Source: Jaapia argillacea MUCL 33604 | Lineage: Eukaryota; Basidiomycota; Agaricomycetes; Jaapiales; Jaapiaceae | DNA: 64,000 nt | Direction of reading: 5' to 3' | NCBI GenBank assembly: GCA_000697665.1 | Contig: KL197742.1 | Coordinates: forward strand, 12,192-76,191 | Shown: piece after piece, positions 47,701 to 59,400 of the stretch | Layout of the letters: the number at the start of each line of letters is the position of its first letter | Position numbering within the stretch: the first letter of the stretch is position 1 | The notes under the pieces: model-generated | The model's database searches: none | What the model was told of the DNA's origin: nothing | Seen by the model: only the letters and a program-made list of their open reading frames with translations | Program-made: the position numbers and the translations under genes

Positions 47701-49424
47701 ACTGGCCATGGAGACACTGTCCATTGCTGCACGGTCTAATGTGGGCTCTCCATCAGTTCGGTTTCAAGCTGGGATCATGTGGGCTCGATGGGCTCAGAAA
47801 ACTCATCACGCATCTCTGTTAATGGCAAATTCGACTTTGTTAGCCCTCCTACCCCAATTGGCATGGCTGGGGCTTCCGATGCATGAACGTCACCGTGAAC
47901 TTATAGAGGCAGGAAGTTTGGCCAGGGATGCAGCATCGGCTGCAATTGAGGCTGGACAATTTGAAACTGCTGTCGAATGGCTTGAACAAGGACGTTCAGT
48001 AGTTTGGGGCCAGTTGTCGCAGCTACGCACTCCAATTGATGACCTCCGACAGGTCCAACCCCAGCTGGCAGCTCGATTTACTCAGGTCTCGAATCAACTT
48101 CAGCAGACGAGCACCCCGTCTCATAAATCTGATGCTGGCAGTGACCAGCACTCCTTGGAAGAGGTCGCTCAGGAACACCGTCGACTCACTGCGGAGTGGG
48201 AAGCACTTTTGGGAGAGATCCGTGGAATCCAAGGTTTTGACAGGTTTTTGTTGCCAAGGTCATTCTCGCAGCTCAAGGGTGCTGCACACTCAGGCCCAGT
48301 TGTCATCCTCAATGTGAGCAATGTTCAATGTGATGCCCTTGTTTTGATGCCTGGCCTGGACGACGTGCTCCACATTCCTCTCCCCAATCTTACCCAATCC
48401 ATTGCCGAAGCCCTACAGAATGAGCTCAACAACTTACTTTCTGAACCTGGCCGTCTGCCATCGCAGTTGGAGAGGCCGGTCAGAAGGAGGCCACTGGCAC
48501 TCGATTACAATTCAAGGTTCAAAATGATCCTTGCTCAACTCTGGTCCGACCTAGTCAAACCTATCCTCGACATGCTAGCCATGACAGTCAGTTTTCCATT
48601 TCCAATTCCTTGTGCTGTTCTCGGGAACTGACTTACTACAGTCTCCGCCCAGTAACCCTACCCGTGTTTGGTGGTGCCCAACTGGCCCACTTGCCTTTCT
48701 TCCCATCCACGCCGCTGGCATTTATGACACCCCAGATCCTGGGAACTGCATCTCTGACTTTGCCATCTCGTCATACATACCAACGTTGAGCACACTCATT
48801 GACAATCCCCAGGTTACCACACCACACCCTTTCCAGCTACTCGCCGTTGCCCAGCCAAATGCACCCCACCACAGTCCCCTTCCAGGGACTGGGAAAGAGC
48901 TCAAGCTCATCGAAAATCGTGCAGAAGGCGTCCGTTTTGTGCCTCTCATGGATGGTGCAGCCACTATGGAGAATGTGCTTCGCCACATGGGCGAATCCAC
49001 CTGGGTACACTTTGCGTGTCACGGGGTGCAAGATGTTTCCAACCCCACCGACAGTGGCCTCATCCTTACCAATGGATCTCGGTTGAAACTCTCCGCCATC
49101 ATCGATCTCTCCCTTTCGCATGCTGAGTTGGCATTTCTCTCCGCGTGCGAGACCGCTACGGGTTCGAAAGATCTTCCTGAGGAGGCAGTTCACCTGGCAG
49201 CAGGAATGTTGTTGGCTGGTTATCGTGGGGTTATTGCGACGATGTGGTCAATTGGAGACTCGGACGCCCCTCGCATCGCAGATGATGTCTACTCTCACAT
49301 CTTGATGGGAGGAAAACCAGACTATACCCAAGCTGCGCTTGCTTTGCATCAGGCTGTGCGGCGACTCCGTTCGCAAGGGGCATCCTTTCTCTCTTGGGTG
49401 CCATACATCCACATTGGGTTCTAA
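44737..49424 (+). CDS. TPR-CHAT protein 1 (C2-like, TPR array, CHAT peptidase)
   Basis: Seven exons (44737-44750, 44805-44821, 44867-45035, 45101-45228, 45289-45426, 45480-48586, 48642-49424) join in phase to 1451 residues. Residues 1-160 look like a C2-type beta sandwich: ALDFTITSLHGGG, AQIFLQLTLDGDVVYETARG, DISLFSIAVMLD. An array follows of 14 clear 42-residue repeats plus a divergent leading one, typed as LTPDGHPDKPGHLNNLGNSL, a TPR-like helical solenoid. A linker (AVEWLEQGRSVVWGQLSQL, about 1000) leads to the CHAT domain with VHFACHGVQ (His1318) and AFLSACETATG (Cys1360), then GYRGVIATMWSIGD. CHAT is a caspase-like clan CD peptidase; bacterial TPR-CHAT proteases act in defence and cell death. 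A sensor role here is inference. The last intron (48587-48641) splits the CHAT domain. Confidence 0.9.
45720..47690 (+). repeat. 126-bp tandem repeats coding TPR-like units, gene 1
   Basis: Roughly 15 direct repeats of 126 bp (42 codons) centre on actcctgatggccaccctg. Units differ at many positions, including non-synonymous ones (FQHLSDIT, FNCLGDIA, FELLSDIA), so this array is moderately diverged compared with that of gene 2. Confidence 0.85.
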
Positions 49425-49879
49425 TGGCAGCCCGAAACAATGTTGGGATGGTTGATTTCCCTCATGACGGTGTGGGCATCGGTACTAAGGCTCCCTCACT
49501 ACTAAGTACGATAGCACTAGTACTTGGTTCCCTTTTGTGCTGGACTATTTTTCGGATCGTAGTGTGGATGTACATCTGCTGTGGTATCTTTCTTGAAGTG
49601 TTCGTCAATCTGTGTGTAGATCAAGCTGAATGAAAAGTAATGATTTGACCGGAATTTTTGGTTTGGCCGGGCTGGGAGTGAGGTCGCTCACGATATTTAA
49701 AAATAATAACTTAGGGCCGCATTGTTTCGACGGAGGTGGGTGAACAAACGGTCTCCGATTCCTTGACTCCTTTATCAGCGCCGTTTAGTCTGTTTCGCAG
49801 CCCACTCAGTTCAAAAGAGTGTTGTTCGCTCTGCGATCCCCGAAGGACGCGATGAATAAATGAAAGAGAGGAGTACAAG
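49425..49879. other. 3' region of CHAT gene 1
   Basis: The first 250 bp are close to the region after the second CHAT gene (shared atggttgatttccc, gtacgatagcactagtactt), consistent with a conserved 3' UTR. The remainder, up to the UGGT fragment, shows no coding sequence. Confidence 0.55.
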
Positions 49880-51720
49880 CGCAGCCGCTCCATGGCTCCA
49901 ACGCAATCGATCGACAAGGACGAACCTTCTGATGCCAGCAAATTCATGATACACATCGGCGTCAAGAGCGCCACCTCATTCCAGGTCGTCCTCGTTCATG
50001 ACTAACGTTTGCAGTGCATTGTTGGATGTCGTGATCAGTGAATATTGGCTTACGAAGCGGAAGAGGCGTGACCACGAGACAAGAGGGGGCTAGAAAAGAT
50101 GTAGAGCAATGAATGCATTTGGTCGATGTGGTTGGAGGCAATTGAGGTGTCTCGAAGGTTGTGGATGAAGTCAATACGAGTGAGAGGTTTGGGCGCCTAG
50201 TCGGGGAAAGTCGCGATCAGGAGAGTGTAGCGAAAGGATAGTTGAAACGGAGCTGACCATAGGCCATTATCCAATCTCGGTTTGAATATTCCTCGAGAAA
50301 TCCCATAAAAGGCTAATAAGAAACGATGCCCACCTTCTCAAATGCCAACCGAAAGCCTAAACGCAAAAAATGAAGTGAAGGAAAGAGAAAAGTAACGGAG
50401 ACGTACGTCGTCCATGTGAAAAGGTTTCCCGTTCACAAACGATGTGCCAACTCTCCGCCGCTACGAACGTCTACACCCAACCTCATAAGCCCTAGCCTTG
50501 GCCAACCCCCCCACCCACCACCCCTAACCACGCCGACCAAATCGCGCCAAACGAAACTCTCAGACTCGGAGTCAGCGAGAACGAGGGCGTCGTGCCCGGA
50601 ACGTATGGTAGACCGATTGATGGACGTAGCAGTTGTCTGAAATTGTGACACCTACAAATCAAAGCGGGCGATACGTGTCAGTATGCGCGTATCGATGAGC
50701 GAGGAGGAGGGCCCAAACTTCTTAAAGAACCCCATTGACTTCGCTCTCTCGAATTTCCCGATCATATAATAAAATAACCTCCCCAATTTCTGATCTACAC
50801 CCGAATCAAGCAATGAATAGCTCAACGCTCACATCCCGCATCTTCCTTTGGCAAAGGAAGGGAAGAAACATACCTTCTTCGTTCGACAAAATAGGAACGA
50901 TTCCCTACCTGAAATCGAAGCTTCTCTGACCCACAGCCTGTCTCAAACAATTGACACCACTCGTTTTTGAAAGGTCAGGAACGGCGAAGAAGTTAAGAAG
51001 TTATGTTTGGTCCGTGGAAAGCCGCCTTGGGTATAGACGACGGAGGAGCTAGATATATGCGCACGAAATTAGCAGAGAGAAAAAGGAAGAAGGGAGGGAC
51101 ACTCACAACTTCCAAAGACTCGCTCCATCTCTCGGACCTACGCTCCCATCCATTATCAGCTCAAACCCCATACCACAGACACGGAACCAAAGAAATAATC
51201 TCACCTACAATAGTTCTTCAGATCGTTCCACCAAAATACCGCGCCACCTCCCTCTTGTCTCTTACCGGCATCGAACGACCCTTCCAATATACCAACCTCT
51301 TCTCGCGCAGTGGCGATGGGGTTAACAAAGCGATGCTTGCAATTGGCGAGACGTCAGAGACCGAGAGGACGAGTGGACGTTCGGGATGCAAAAGCCGGAG
51401 GAGCCTATCATCCTACGGAATTGAAGTTGAGACAGATTAGATGAGATGGAGGGTAAACGACCCGCTCAACTCAGCCACAGCACACTAACTCCACCTCGGA
51501 CCTGACATAGAGGGTTGCTATATGTTGTGGACGTGGGAGGGTTTTTGGGCGGATGAAGCGATCTTGAGTCTGACTCAGTTTCGGCGAGCTATAGCCACAA
51601 GCCAAATCATCAGCTGTCGTTCTGAGTTTACGGAGAAGAAAAATAGCAGAACGTCAAACTCACCATCAACAGCTACTTATCAACGTTCGCATAGGTGCCC
51701 TCTACACATTTTGGAGTGTT
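49880..51720 (-). pseudogene. Decayed UGGT fragment, copy 1
   Basis: The minus strand follows UGGT from about 38.6 to 41.6 kb in order but with deletions and stops. Matches include the segment coding DADVYDEF (near 49.95 kb), the tccaatctcggtttg..attcctc stretch (50.27 kb, parent 39.43 kb), the cgcgccaaacga segment (50.54 kb), and ttgtggacg..gagggtttttgg (51.53 kb, parent 41.4 kb). Neither the catalytic domain nor the signal peptide is present. It cannot make a functional enzyme. Confidence 0.8.
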
Positions 51721-51769
51721 AGGGATGCAATCAATTTAGGCGAGTTTAGACTCGTCCCAACGCATCGCG

Positions 51770-52520
51770 TCTCCACAAGCGTCCACAATCAAACAAACCC
51801 AGATCAGCCGGTACTCTCAGCACTGGTTCACGCAGTTGGGGGCAAGAGGGAAAAAGTACGTTTCTTCTCGGTGTTTCAATTTTGTCATGGAGAGCTGACA
51901 ATAAAAAACGGCAGCTCGAAGAGAAAGTTAGGCATCACCGAGGGAAACTGGAGAAGACCGGGCAGAGGTTGGATAGTTAGGCTTCGGAGAAGGATTGAGT
52001 TAGGTGAGGCCCCTCTCTTACTTTCCATGTTCTTCCATCCATCTCACGACGAACCTGGTAACCCCTATAGTCAATTACATAGCCACGGAAGATCTACTTG
52101 ATACCCTCTCCAGGCTGGTATAGATCAACGTGATTTAGAACGAGTGATCAAGTTGAAAGAGGTTCAGGGGTATGACCGAGGGTTTTTCCTGGTGAAACGT
52201 CCATGTATACCCCCGCACTTCTTGGTTTTGGTCCCCATTATGAGCTCTTAGTGATTGATTTGGTTTGTAGGCGTTTGGGGACGAGTGGTGGGGCTGTGCG
52301 GACGTATCCAGCAAAAATACGAAGCTGTAAACTCGATGGTGTCGGGGAAGAATATAGGGTGCTCTAACAGATGGGAGTCCACGAGATACAATGATGTATT
52401 AAGGATAAGATAAGTTGATGTATCATGCTAAAAGGATCCACGAGAGAGAGGCTACCTGCGACTTTCAAGCAGGTAACGGGCACCCCACGTGACTCCTTCA
52501 AACACAAGAGATCCCACCCT
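51770..52520. other. Inter-block spacer, left part
   Basis: Plus-strand text near 51.84-51.97 kb could be two small exons (GKREK, then after a gt..ggcag gap LEEKVRHHRGKLEKTGQRLD, coiled-coil-like), but stops follow at once. The rest holds no gene I can support. Confidence 0.4.
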
Positions 52521-54190
52521 GACCACAGTAGGGTGAATCAACTTGATGGCTTGATTGAACGCGCCAACATTAACGATTGCAGAAGACGGAGGGATGGTCG
52601 AACGCGTCCCAATCTGTTCACATACAGGTCATCTCCAGTTGATCGATAGCGGCAGACATTGAAAGTACTTACTTTGGAGGAAGCGAAGGAGGACGCAGGC
52701 CGGTGAACGGTTGGAGAGTAGAGAGCAAAGATCCCCTCGTACGGATTTTGAAGTTGACATCGATTAGATTCGGCCACGCATATGCTACTCTCGATGTCAG
52801 CATATGCCCACGTCCATCCATCCTCTTGAGCAACAGCGAAGCCAAGGTGTACAAACTTCAAGGGGCGGAGAGAAAGTACCCGTCTCAAGAAGGTCGTCAG
52901 GTTTGAAGGACCGTCTAAGGTACACTCTGACGAACAGAAGGAGGTCGAGCGAGATAACCGCTCGTACGCGGGGATGTCAAGTGACCTGAGACCGTCCCCG
53001 CTGGGATCGTCTATCGACTGGATGCTGCTAAGTTAAACCGATACCAACAGAAGTTGAACGTAGTGTTAGGTTCGACTTTGCGGATGGGCGACTCGCGATA
53101 GGAACGCCAGAAGAGCTCAATGGCGTGACAGGCAACGTGGACAGTGAGGGGGGCTGACAAGTAAAATTTAGATGTCAGTAAAGTGAAATCGTAGAGGAAA
53201 TGGGAGTGCGTGGAAGTCGAACGTACCCATCTGGAAATCGATACTTCCCACACATGATCAAGGAGTAGGCGCGAAGATAACGACATGCTATGTTTACCTG
53301 TAATTGTCCCCGCACGACGAATCTGGCAAGGAAAGGTATTCTGTATCTCGCGGAAACATCAAACGTCGGGAGCCTCTCCACCAACCGTGATACAACGCAC
53401 AAAGGCGGTCCAGATGTGACACTGGATATGGAGCGCAGCGCAATCGGATATTACTCTGCGCCAGTGCTGCCATGCTCGTGCGCTAACGCAAAAAACCTGG
53501 ATAGAAGTGCATCATCAATCACCGGCGACCGACATCAAGCGGCGAAAAAAATCACAACTCACCCTAGCCCCAATTTCTCAGGGCCAAGATCAATTGCTTC
53601 GGCCATTACGAACCTGCCACCTGATTTTCGGGCGATGATAATGGAGGAGGGCGATGCCACCAGGTCACCGAGATGGCGTAGGCTCGATCGATGTCTGGCG
53701 ATGACGATGGGAGGTGTGTCAACGGGTAAGCAGTGGGCGTTGTATATCACCGAACAGGCGGGGAGAGGCGGTCCTGTTGCGATAGCAATGGTCGACCGAC
53801 GGTAGCTAAAAAAGAGTAAAAGAGATAAGGGTTTGAGAACAGCAACGAGGCACTCACTGGCTCGTCAATTGCCGCCTCGCAATCACTCTCATCAGCCCTC
53901 GTCATCTGAACTGCCTTCGAACTCCAAGCTGTCCTGTTTTCGCTCAAATAATTGCACCAGACTAGTACAGAGTTAACGATCGCTCCTACGGTGAGCCTGT
54001 GCAAGGTCATTTCCCAAGGGCTCGAGATGAACGAGAGGCAGTTGTTCTTGTCTATGTCCATTGAGAGAAATAAATGAGCCCATTTCACACTCACATTTTT
54101 TAAGTATCCCCCATGTCCGTATGCTAACCACAAACAGCTGCTATCGTTTGGTTATGCCAAATGGCTATGTCCGTCCTCCCCAGCATGGTA
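52521..54190 (-). pseudogene. Possible eroded multi-exon gene of unknown function
   Basis: Several minus-strand pieces look coding and are separated by GT..AG gaps. About 54135-54080 reads WLAYGHGGYLKN. About 54050-53860 reads SFISSPWEMTLHRLTVGAIV, with hydrophobic NSVLVWCNYL, ending before a gtgagt. About 53815-53560 reads IYNAHCLPVDTPPIVIAR then GRFVMAEAIDLGPEKLGLG, again before gtgagt. Further pieces lie at 53.0-53.4 and 52.5-52.9 kb. No complete phase-consistent model could be built and no family is recognised. It may be a real, diverged gene or a remnant. It lies in the unique spacer between the two duplicated blocks. Confidence 0.3.
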
Positions 54191-54387
54191 TATTATGATC
54201 AAATTTAGATGGCTATTTCAACAATATGTCAGGTAGGGTTATCCTCACCCATCTGCGTGAATGAAGAACGATGCTCACTTCGTCGGGTGGCATTTTTCTT
54301 GGCGGCAGCCTACGCTCAGACTGCAGTTCCTGGCCTTACAACAGAGTGTAAAACTCCGCCCCCGATTGCCCAGCGCCTCCATGTGTG

Positions 54388-54747
54388 AACACGATCTTGT
54401 TCAGCCTCCCGTCCACCGTCGCAGCCTCCAATCCTCTACCATAATAGATCGAACTGACGCCGAATCCCTCGGAAGCCCTCTCCCGACAAGATCACGCGAG
54501 CCTTACCGTCCTCCAGCATATCCTCAACAAGCTCTCCATCAGCAGAGCCACCCACAGATCCGACAACCAACTTGGACCCCAGGGGTTCTTTGGTATTTGC
54601 TGAGAATAACGAAGCATCCGACCGCGAGGATTGTTTGGCGTTCGGGTTTGTTTGACCTGGGGTGCCACCAATGAACGGGGCATCGGTAAGGTCAGCTCCA
54701 TAATCGGGGGGAATCCAAGCAAAGCTGACCATATCATCCATAGGCAA
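54388..54747 (-). pseudogene. Duplicated fragment of unknown origin, copy 2
   Basis: A minus-strand open frame from 54747 reads MPMDDMVSFAWIPPDYGADL, GTPGQTNPNAKQSSRSD and GKARVILSGEG, parallel to copy 1 at 42.5-42.8 kb. The frame has stayed open for about 100 codons in both copies despite substitutions. Origin and function are unknown. Confidence 0.5.
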
Positions 54748-55110
54748 TGAAGACCCCTCGTGAAATTCGTATGGAGTACATCGTCAGATTCAAGTGCGGC
54801 GAGTGCAAGTTCGTCCGTAAAAGCGGCGACGTTGATTTCCGATTGGCGGACCTTCTTCTTCTTCTTAGGCTCGCGACGCTTCGGCTTCAGATCCCTCCCC
54901 TTCAGCCACCTCCTCGTCCTCCCCGTCGACTTGCATCAAATCGTCTTTATCGTCAAGCCGTTTAGGCGATCTAAATGTCGTGAAATCTCAGCAAGGCCAT
55001 ACCCCATACCCCTCTTCTCAACAACCTTCCCAATCCCCCCTCGGACCCGTATCCACCGACTCCACAATCAACCCAATAGTGTTCTTCCTCACCCCCGCAC
55101 CTCCTCCCTC
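54748..55110 (-). pseudogene. Condensin (CND1) fragment, copy 2
   Basis: This is the same fragment as at 42.83-43.39 kb but more deleted: the microsatellite and part of the Glu-rich segment are missing (the join lies near 55000). The PH/condensin junction at about 55108 is the same as in copy 1, so the junction predates the block duplication. A stop next to the junction breaks the chimeric frame that is open in copy 1. Confidence 0.75.
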
Positions 55111-56215
55111 AAATTAACAAGATAAACTCCTCGAAGCCTACAAATCCTCCCAAGCCTGTAAATATCCCCCTCCTCCCCGCACTACCAAAAGAATACGCCC
55201 GAAGCGAACCAACAAACCCACTGGTCAATAAATTCGGTGGCTGTGACCATAGCAAGGCGGGCGCAGACATCACACCGCCAACCCCCTGTCCCGACTCTCC
55301 CACCATTATTCCTAGTACCAGCAAATGGATGATCACCAGCTCTGCCATGTCCCAAAGAGAGATGGACATTCCGTCCCACCGGGTGGCCTTGGGTGGACTT
55401 TGCGCATATAATCGAATGTTTCGACTTCGTTCGATCCTCTGGGGTTGATGAGAGGATGGCAGAGGAGACAACTGATTTTGAGCGATGCTTTGAGCCGCGG
55501 AAGGCGTGGAGGGGCGAGAGGAGCCATGATTGGCCCGGGGAAGGATACTGTCAGGTGGGAAGGAGAGTTAATGAGTGATCGGGCCAGTAAGAAAGGCATT
55601 GAAGGAGTAGCCAAACAAGTGCTACGGGGAACAAAGGTATCACCTTCCGATCTGAACAAAGCCCGAAATAACCACCCACCTCTCTCCACTCCATCTCACC
55701 GCTCTTCTTTATCGGTAAGGAAGGTGAACTCCGTACTGGGATTGTCGGTGAAGGATCTGAAAAGGGCAGAGACTCGGGTTTTGACGTCATTAGTCTATTG
55801 AAGGATGAGACTATCGATGTGGCGCCTTTTCGTTGGTCTGCCTACACCATCCGTCAAGCGAAACGACATAAGGGTTTAACGAAAGAAGCAAAAAGAGAAG
55901 AAGGTGTACACACGAATCCCTGACCTCTTTCCAAACGACTCTGAGCATTCTAACCCTCCCCTCGAAATACAGCTCAAGATACTTCAAGTTGGCAAGGACG
56001 CCGCTGTGATCTTGACGATCCCACAGACAGGATGCACCCCCCAACAACTCGTAAGTCTGTAGCCCATCAGCTACCACGCCAAGGTGTATTCATCTTGGAG
56101 GATACGGGCGGTGGAGGAGGAGAGGAGGGTGAAGAGCGGATAGTGGAATGGCGAGAGGATGGCGAGGGGTAGGACGAGGGAAGGAAGGAAGGGATTGAGG
56201 CCTCAACGTTGATAG
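55111..56215 (-). pseudogene. PH-gene fragment, copy D
   Basis: The minus strand follows the PH gene from exon 1 (FEGRVRMLRVVWKEV near 55.93 kb) through exon 2 (LPIKKSGEMEW near 55.70 kb) into exon 3 (PPNLLTSGFVGSLRAYSFGS near 55.2 kb). It ends at the same junction with condensin as copy C. Frameshifts and stops interrupt it. Around 56.08-56.20 kb it keeps more of exon 1 than copy C does. Confidence 0.8.
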
Positions 56216-56289
56216 GCTGACGAACTACAGGCTCGTGTTGATGCACGTTGATGGGCGGCAATCGCCCATCGCTCTATCGCTACCATGCA

Positions 56290-56465
56290 ATTGGCCGTTG
56301 AGCCTCATTATTTGAACCAGCAATGACGAATTCGTCGAATCGATATACTAAGATAAAGACGTGAAGGCGACACCTCGGGAATGGAAAGCGACGGGCGCTG
56401 CGTGGCAATGCAGCTGTGAAAATTCCAACCCTCCTCGCAGCCGGCCCTGTTCACCATCCACCACC
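56290..56465 (+). promoter_or_regulatory. Conserved upstream region of CHAT gene 2
   Basis: This is homologous to 44570-44736: shared gcgacacct, cggccctgttcaccat and the accaccATGG start context. It has more indels than the coding part. No core element can be assigned. Confidence 0.45.
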
Positions 56466-59400
56466 ATGGACCCTCATCCGTACGTGCCTTCCTGCGTTGT
56501 TAGACAAGCACTGATTTGCGCCATTTTCTGCAGAGTGATTCATCTTACAGGTGACTTCCTATTAGCTTGCAGCCACGTCTCAAGCGTCTGATCCCCAGAT
56601 GCACTAGACTTTACAATCATGTCATCGCATGGCGAACATTCTTCGCTTCTTGACAATGCCCAGATATTCCTCCAGCTCACGCTGGATGGCGATGTCGTAT
56701 ACGAGACATTGCGAGGCGAGAGAGAACCCAACAAGCAGGTGTGGAGGGTGCATGACTGTGTCAACGTGTGAGTTGCATTGCTTGTCGTGTCGCTGGAAGA
56801 GTTCGGGGACACGCGTTGAACTACCACCGTAGACCCGACTCCGATGATATTTCCCTTTTCTCAATCACAGTGATGCTCGACAGCGCGAGTCATATCACAA
56901 CGCAAATCGGTTCCGTCGACCTCACCAGCCAAGATATTTCAGCCAAGGGGCAGACATTGAGTGTGTATTATGTACTTCTGAGTGCCGCTAATTCCCTTCT
57001 AATCATCCAAATACCTGCAGAAATCACTCGAAATCTTGTATGTCCCAACATCGTATTGGAGTTTTCAGTCGGCCGCGGGCCCGATGGTTCAAGCTCTCCT
57101 TTGTCGCCAAAAAGTGCACATTGTGAACCTGATGCAGCAACTGGTACACCGCTCAACACAGGTACGGATTTCGTTGTCAATGATTGATTGACAGCCTTAT
57201 CTATGTGTTGGCAGATGTGGACAATAAACAAACACCACTTTCTGATGATGAGAGGATATCTTCCTTACAGATCAATGACGACCTGGATTTCAAGGTCCTG
57301 GATTCCATCTACGCCAGTACACTGGTTGAACCAGATGTGGAAAAAAGAGCAGCAATGTTGAATGAGTTGGGTGACAGGTTATTGAGGCACTATCAAAACC
57401 ATCACAGGTTGGAGAGTCTACACAGGGCAGTCTCAGTTTATGCAGATGCAGTACAGATGGCTGCCCCAGACAGCCCCCAGAAGTTCATCTATCTGAATGA
57501 CCTTGGCACCTCATTGCAAAGCCGTTTTGAGCACCTCGGAAACATCACCGACATTGACAAGTCAATCTTGACACTTCAGGATGGTGTACGACTCACTCCT
57601 GATGGTGACCCCAACAAGCCAGGCTATCTGAACAATCTCAGCATCTCATTGCTCTGCCGTTTTGAGCATCTCGGTAACATCACTGACATTGACAATTCAA
57701 TCAGGGTGCAAGAGAATGTTGTGCAACTCACTCCTGATGGCCACCCTAACAAGCCAGGTCGTCTAAACAACCTCGGAAGTTCATTGCTCTATCGTTTTGA
57801 TCGTTTTGGTAACATCACCGACATCGACAATTCAATCAGGTTGCAAGAGGATGCCTTGCAACTTACTCCTGACGGTCACCCTGACAAGCCAGGCCATCTG
57901 AGCAACCTCGGATGTTCTTTGCTCCGTCGCTTTGAGCGTCTCGGTAACATCACCGACATCAACAATTCAATCAGGGTGCAAGAGGATGCCATGCAACTCA
58001 CCTCTGATGGCCCTGGCAAGCCAGGCCATCTGAATAACCTTGGAAGTTCTTTGCTCCGTCGCTTTGAGTGTCTTGGTAACATCACTGACATCAACAATTC
58101 AATCAGGGTGCGAGAGGACGCCTTGAGACTCACTCCTGATGGCCACCCTGGCAAGCCAGGCCGTCTGAGCAACCTCGGAAGTTCATTGCTCCGTCGTTTT
58201 GAGCGTCTCAGTAACATCACTGACATCGACAATTCAATCAGGGTGCAAGAGGATGCCTTGCAACTCACTCCTGATGGTCACCCTGACAAGCCAGGCCGTC
58301 TAAACAACCTTGGAAGTTCATTGGGCTGTTGTTTTGAGCGTCTTGGTAACATCACCGACATCAACAATTCAATCAGGGTGCGAGAGGATGCCTTGCAACT
58401 CACTCCTGATGGCCACCCTGACAAGCCAGTCCATCTAAGCAACCTCGGAAGTTCATTACTCCGTCGTTTTGAGCATCTCAGTAACATCACCGACATTAAC
58501 AATTCAATCAGGGTGCAAGAGGATGCTGTGCGGCTCACTCCTGATGGCCATCCTGACAAGCCAGGCCATCTGAACAACCTCGGAAGTTCATTGCTCCATC
58601 GTTTTGAGCATTTCGGTAACATAACCGACATCGACAATTCAATCAGGGTGCAAGAGGATGCCTTGCAACTCACTCCTGATGGCCACCCTGACAAGCCAGG
58701 CCATCTGAGCAGCCTTGGAAGTTCATTGCTCCGTCGCTTTGAGCATCTCGGTAATATCACCAACATCAACAATTCAATCAGGGTGCGAGAGGAGGCTGTA
58801 CGACTCACTCCTGATGGCCATCCTGGCAAGCCAGGCCATCTGAACAATCTTGGTGGTTCATTGCTTCGACATTTTGAGCATCTTGGTAATATTGCCGACA
58901 TCGACAATTCAATCAGGGTGCGAGAGGATGCTTTGCGACTCATTCCTGATGGCCACCCTGCCAAGCCAGGGGGTCTGAACAACCTTGGAACTTCATTGCT
59001 CCGTCGTTTTGAGCGTCTCGGTAACATCACTGACATCGACAATTCAATCAGGGTGCAAGAGGATGCTGTACACCTCACCCCTGATGGCCACCCTGGCAAG
59101 CCAGGCCATCTGAACAACCTCAGTAGTTCATTGCTCTACCGTTTTGATCGTCTTGGTAACATCACCGACATTGACAATTCAATCAGGGTGCAAGAGAATG
59201 CCTTGCAACTCACTCCTGATGGCCACCCTGACAAGCCAGGCTATCTGAGCAACCTTGGTGGTTCATTGCTCTGTCGTTTTGAGCATCTCAGTAACATCAC
59301 CGACATCGACAATTCAATCAGGGTGCGAGAAGATGCCTTGCAACTCACTCCTGATGGCCACCCTGACAAGCCAGGCCATCTGACCAACCTCGGTGGTTCA

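Larger units (their letters stand above)
42466..51769. repeat. Segmental duplication, copy 1
   Basis: This block of about 9.3 kb is repeated at 54.39-63.455 kb with the same order and orientation of parts: unknown fragment (-), condensin fragment (-), PH fragment (-), CHAT gene (+), UGGT fragment (-). Both copies begin near ctccatgtgtgaa. Both end in an identical stretch of 24 bp containing ctcgtcccaacgcatcgcg. Identity is high in the CHAT genes and lower, with indels, in the fragments. Confidence 0.85.

Noticed and set aside
48612-49424. A separate gene encoding only the CHAT domain, starting at MLFSGTD
   Set aside because: A 55-bp GT..AG intron (48587-48641) joins the TPR exon to this exon exactly in phase, and the same holds in the paralogue; the apparent start lies inside the intron.
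53290-53805. Plus-strand ORF of 171 codons in the spacer
   Set aside because: No motif, and the minus strand of the same interval has better splice-flanked coding character; neither is firm.
57876-59117. Long antisense open frames (130 and 279 codons) opposite the TPR array of CHAT gene 2
   Set aside because: They arise because a 126-bp repeat with no antisense stop is copied many times; the text is itself a 42-residue repeat and shadows the real gene.
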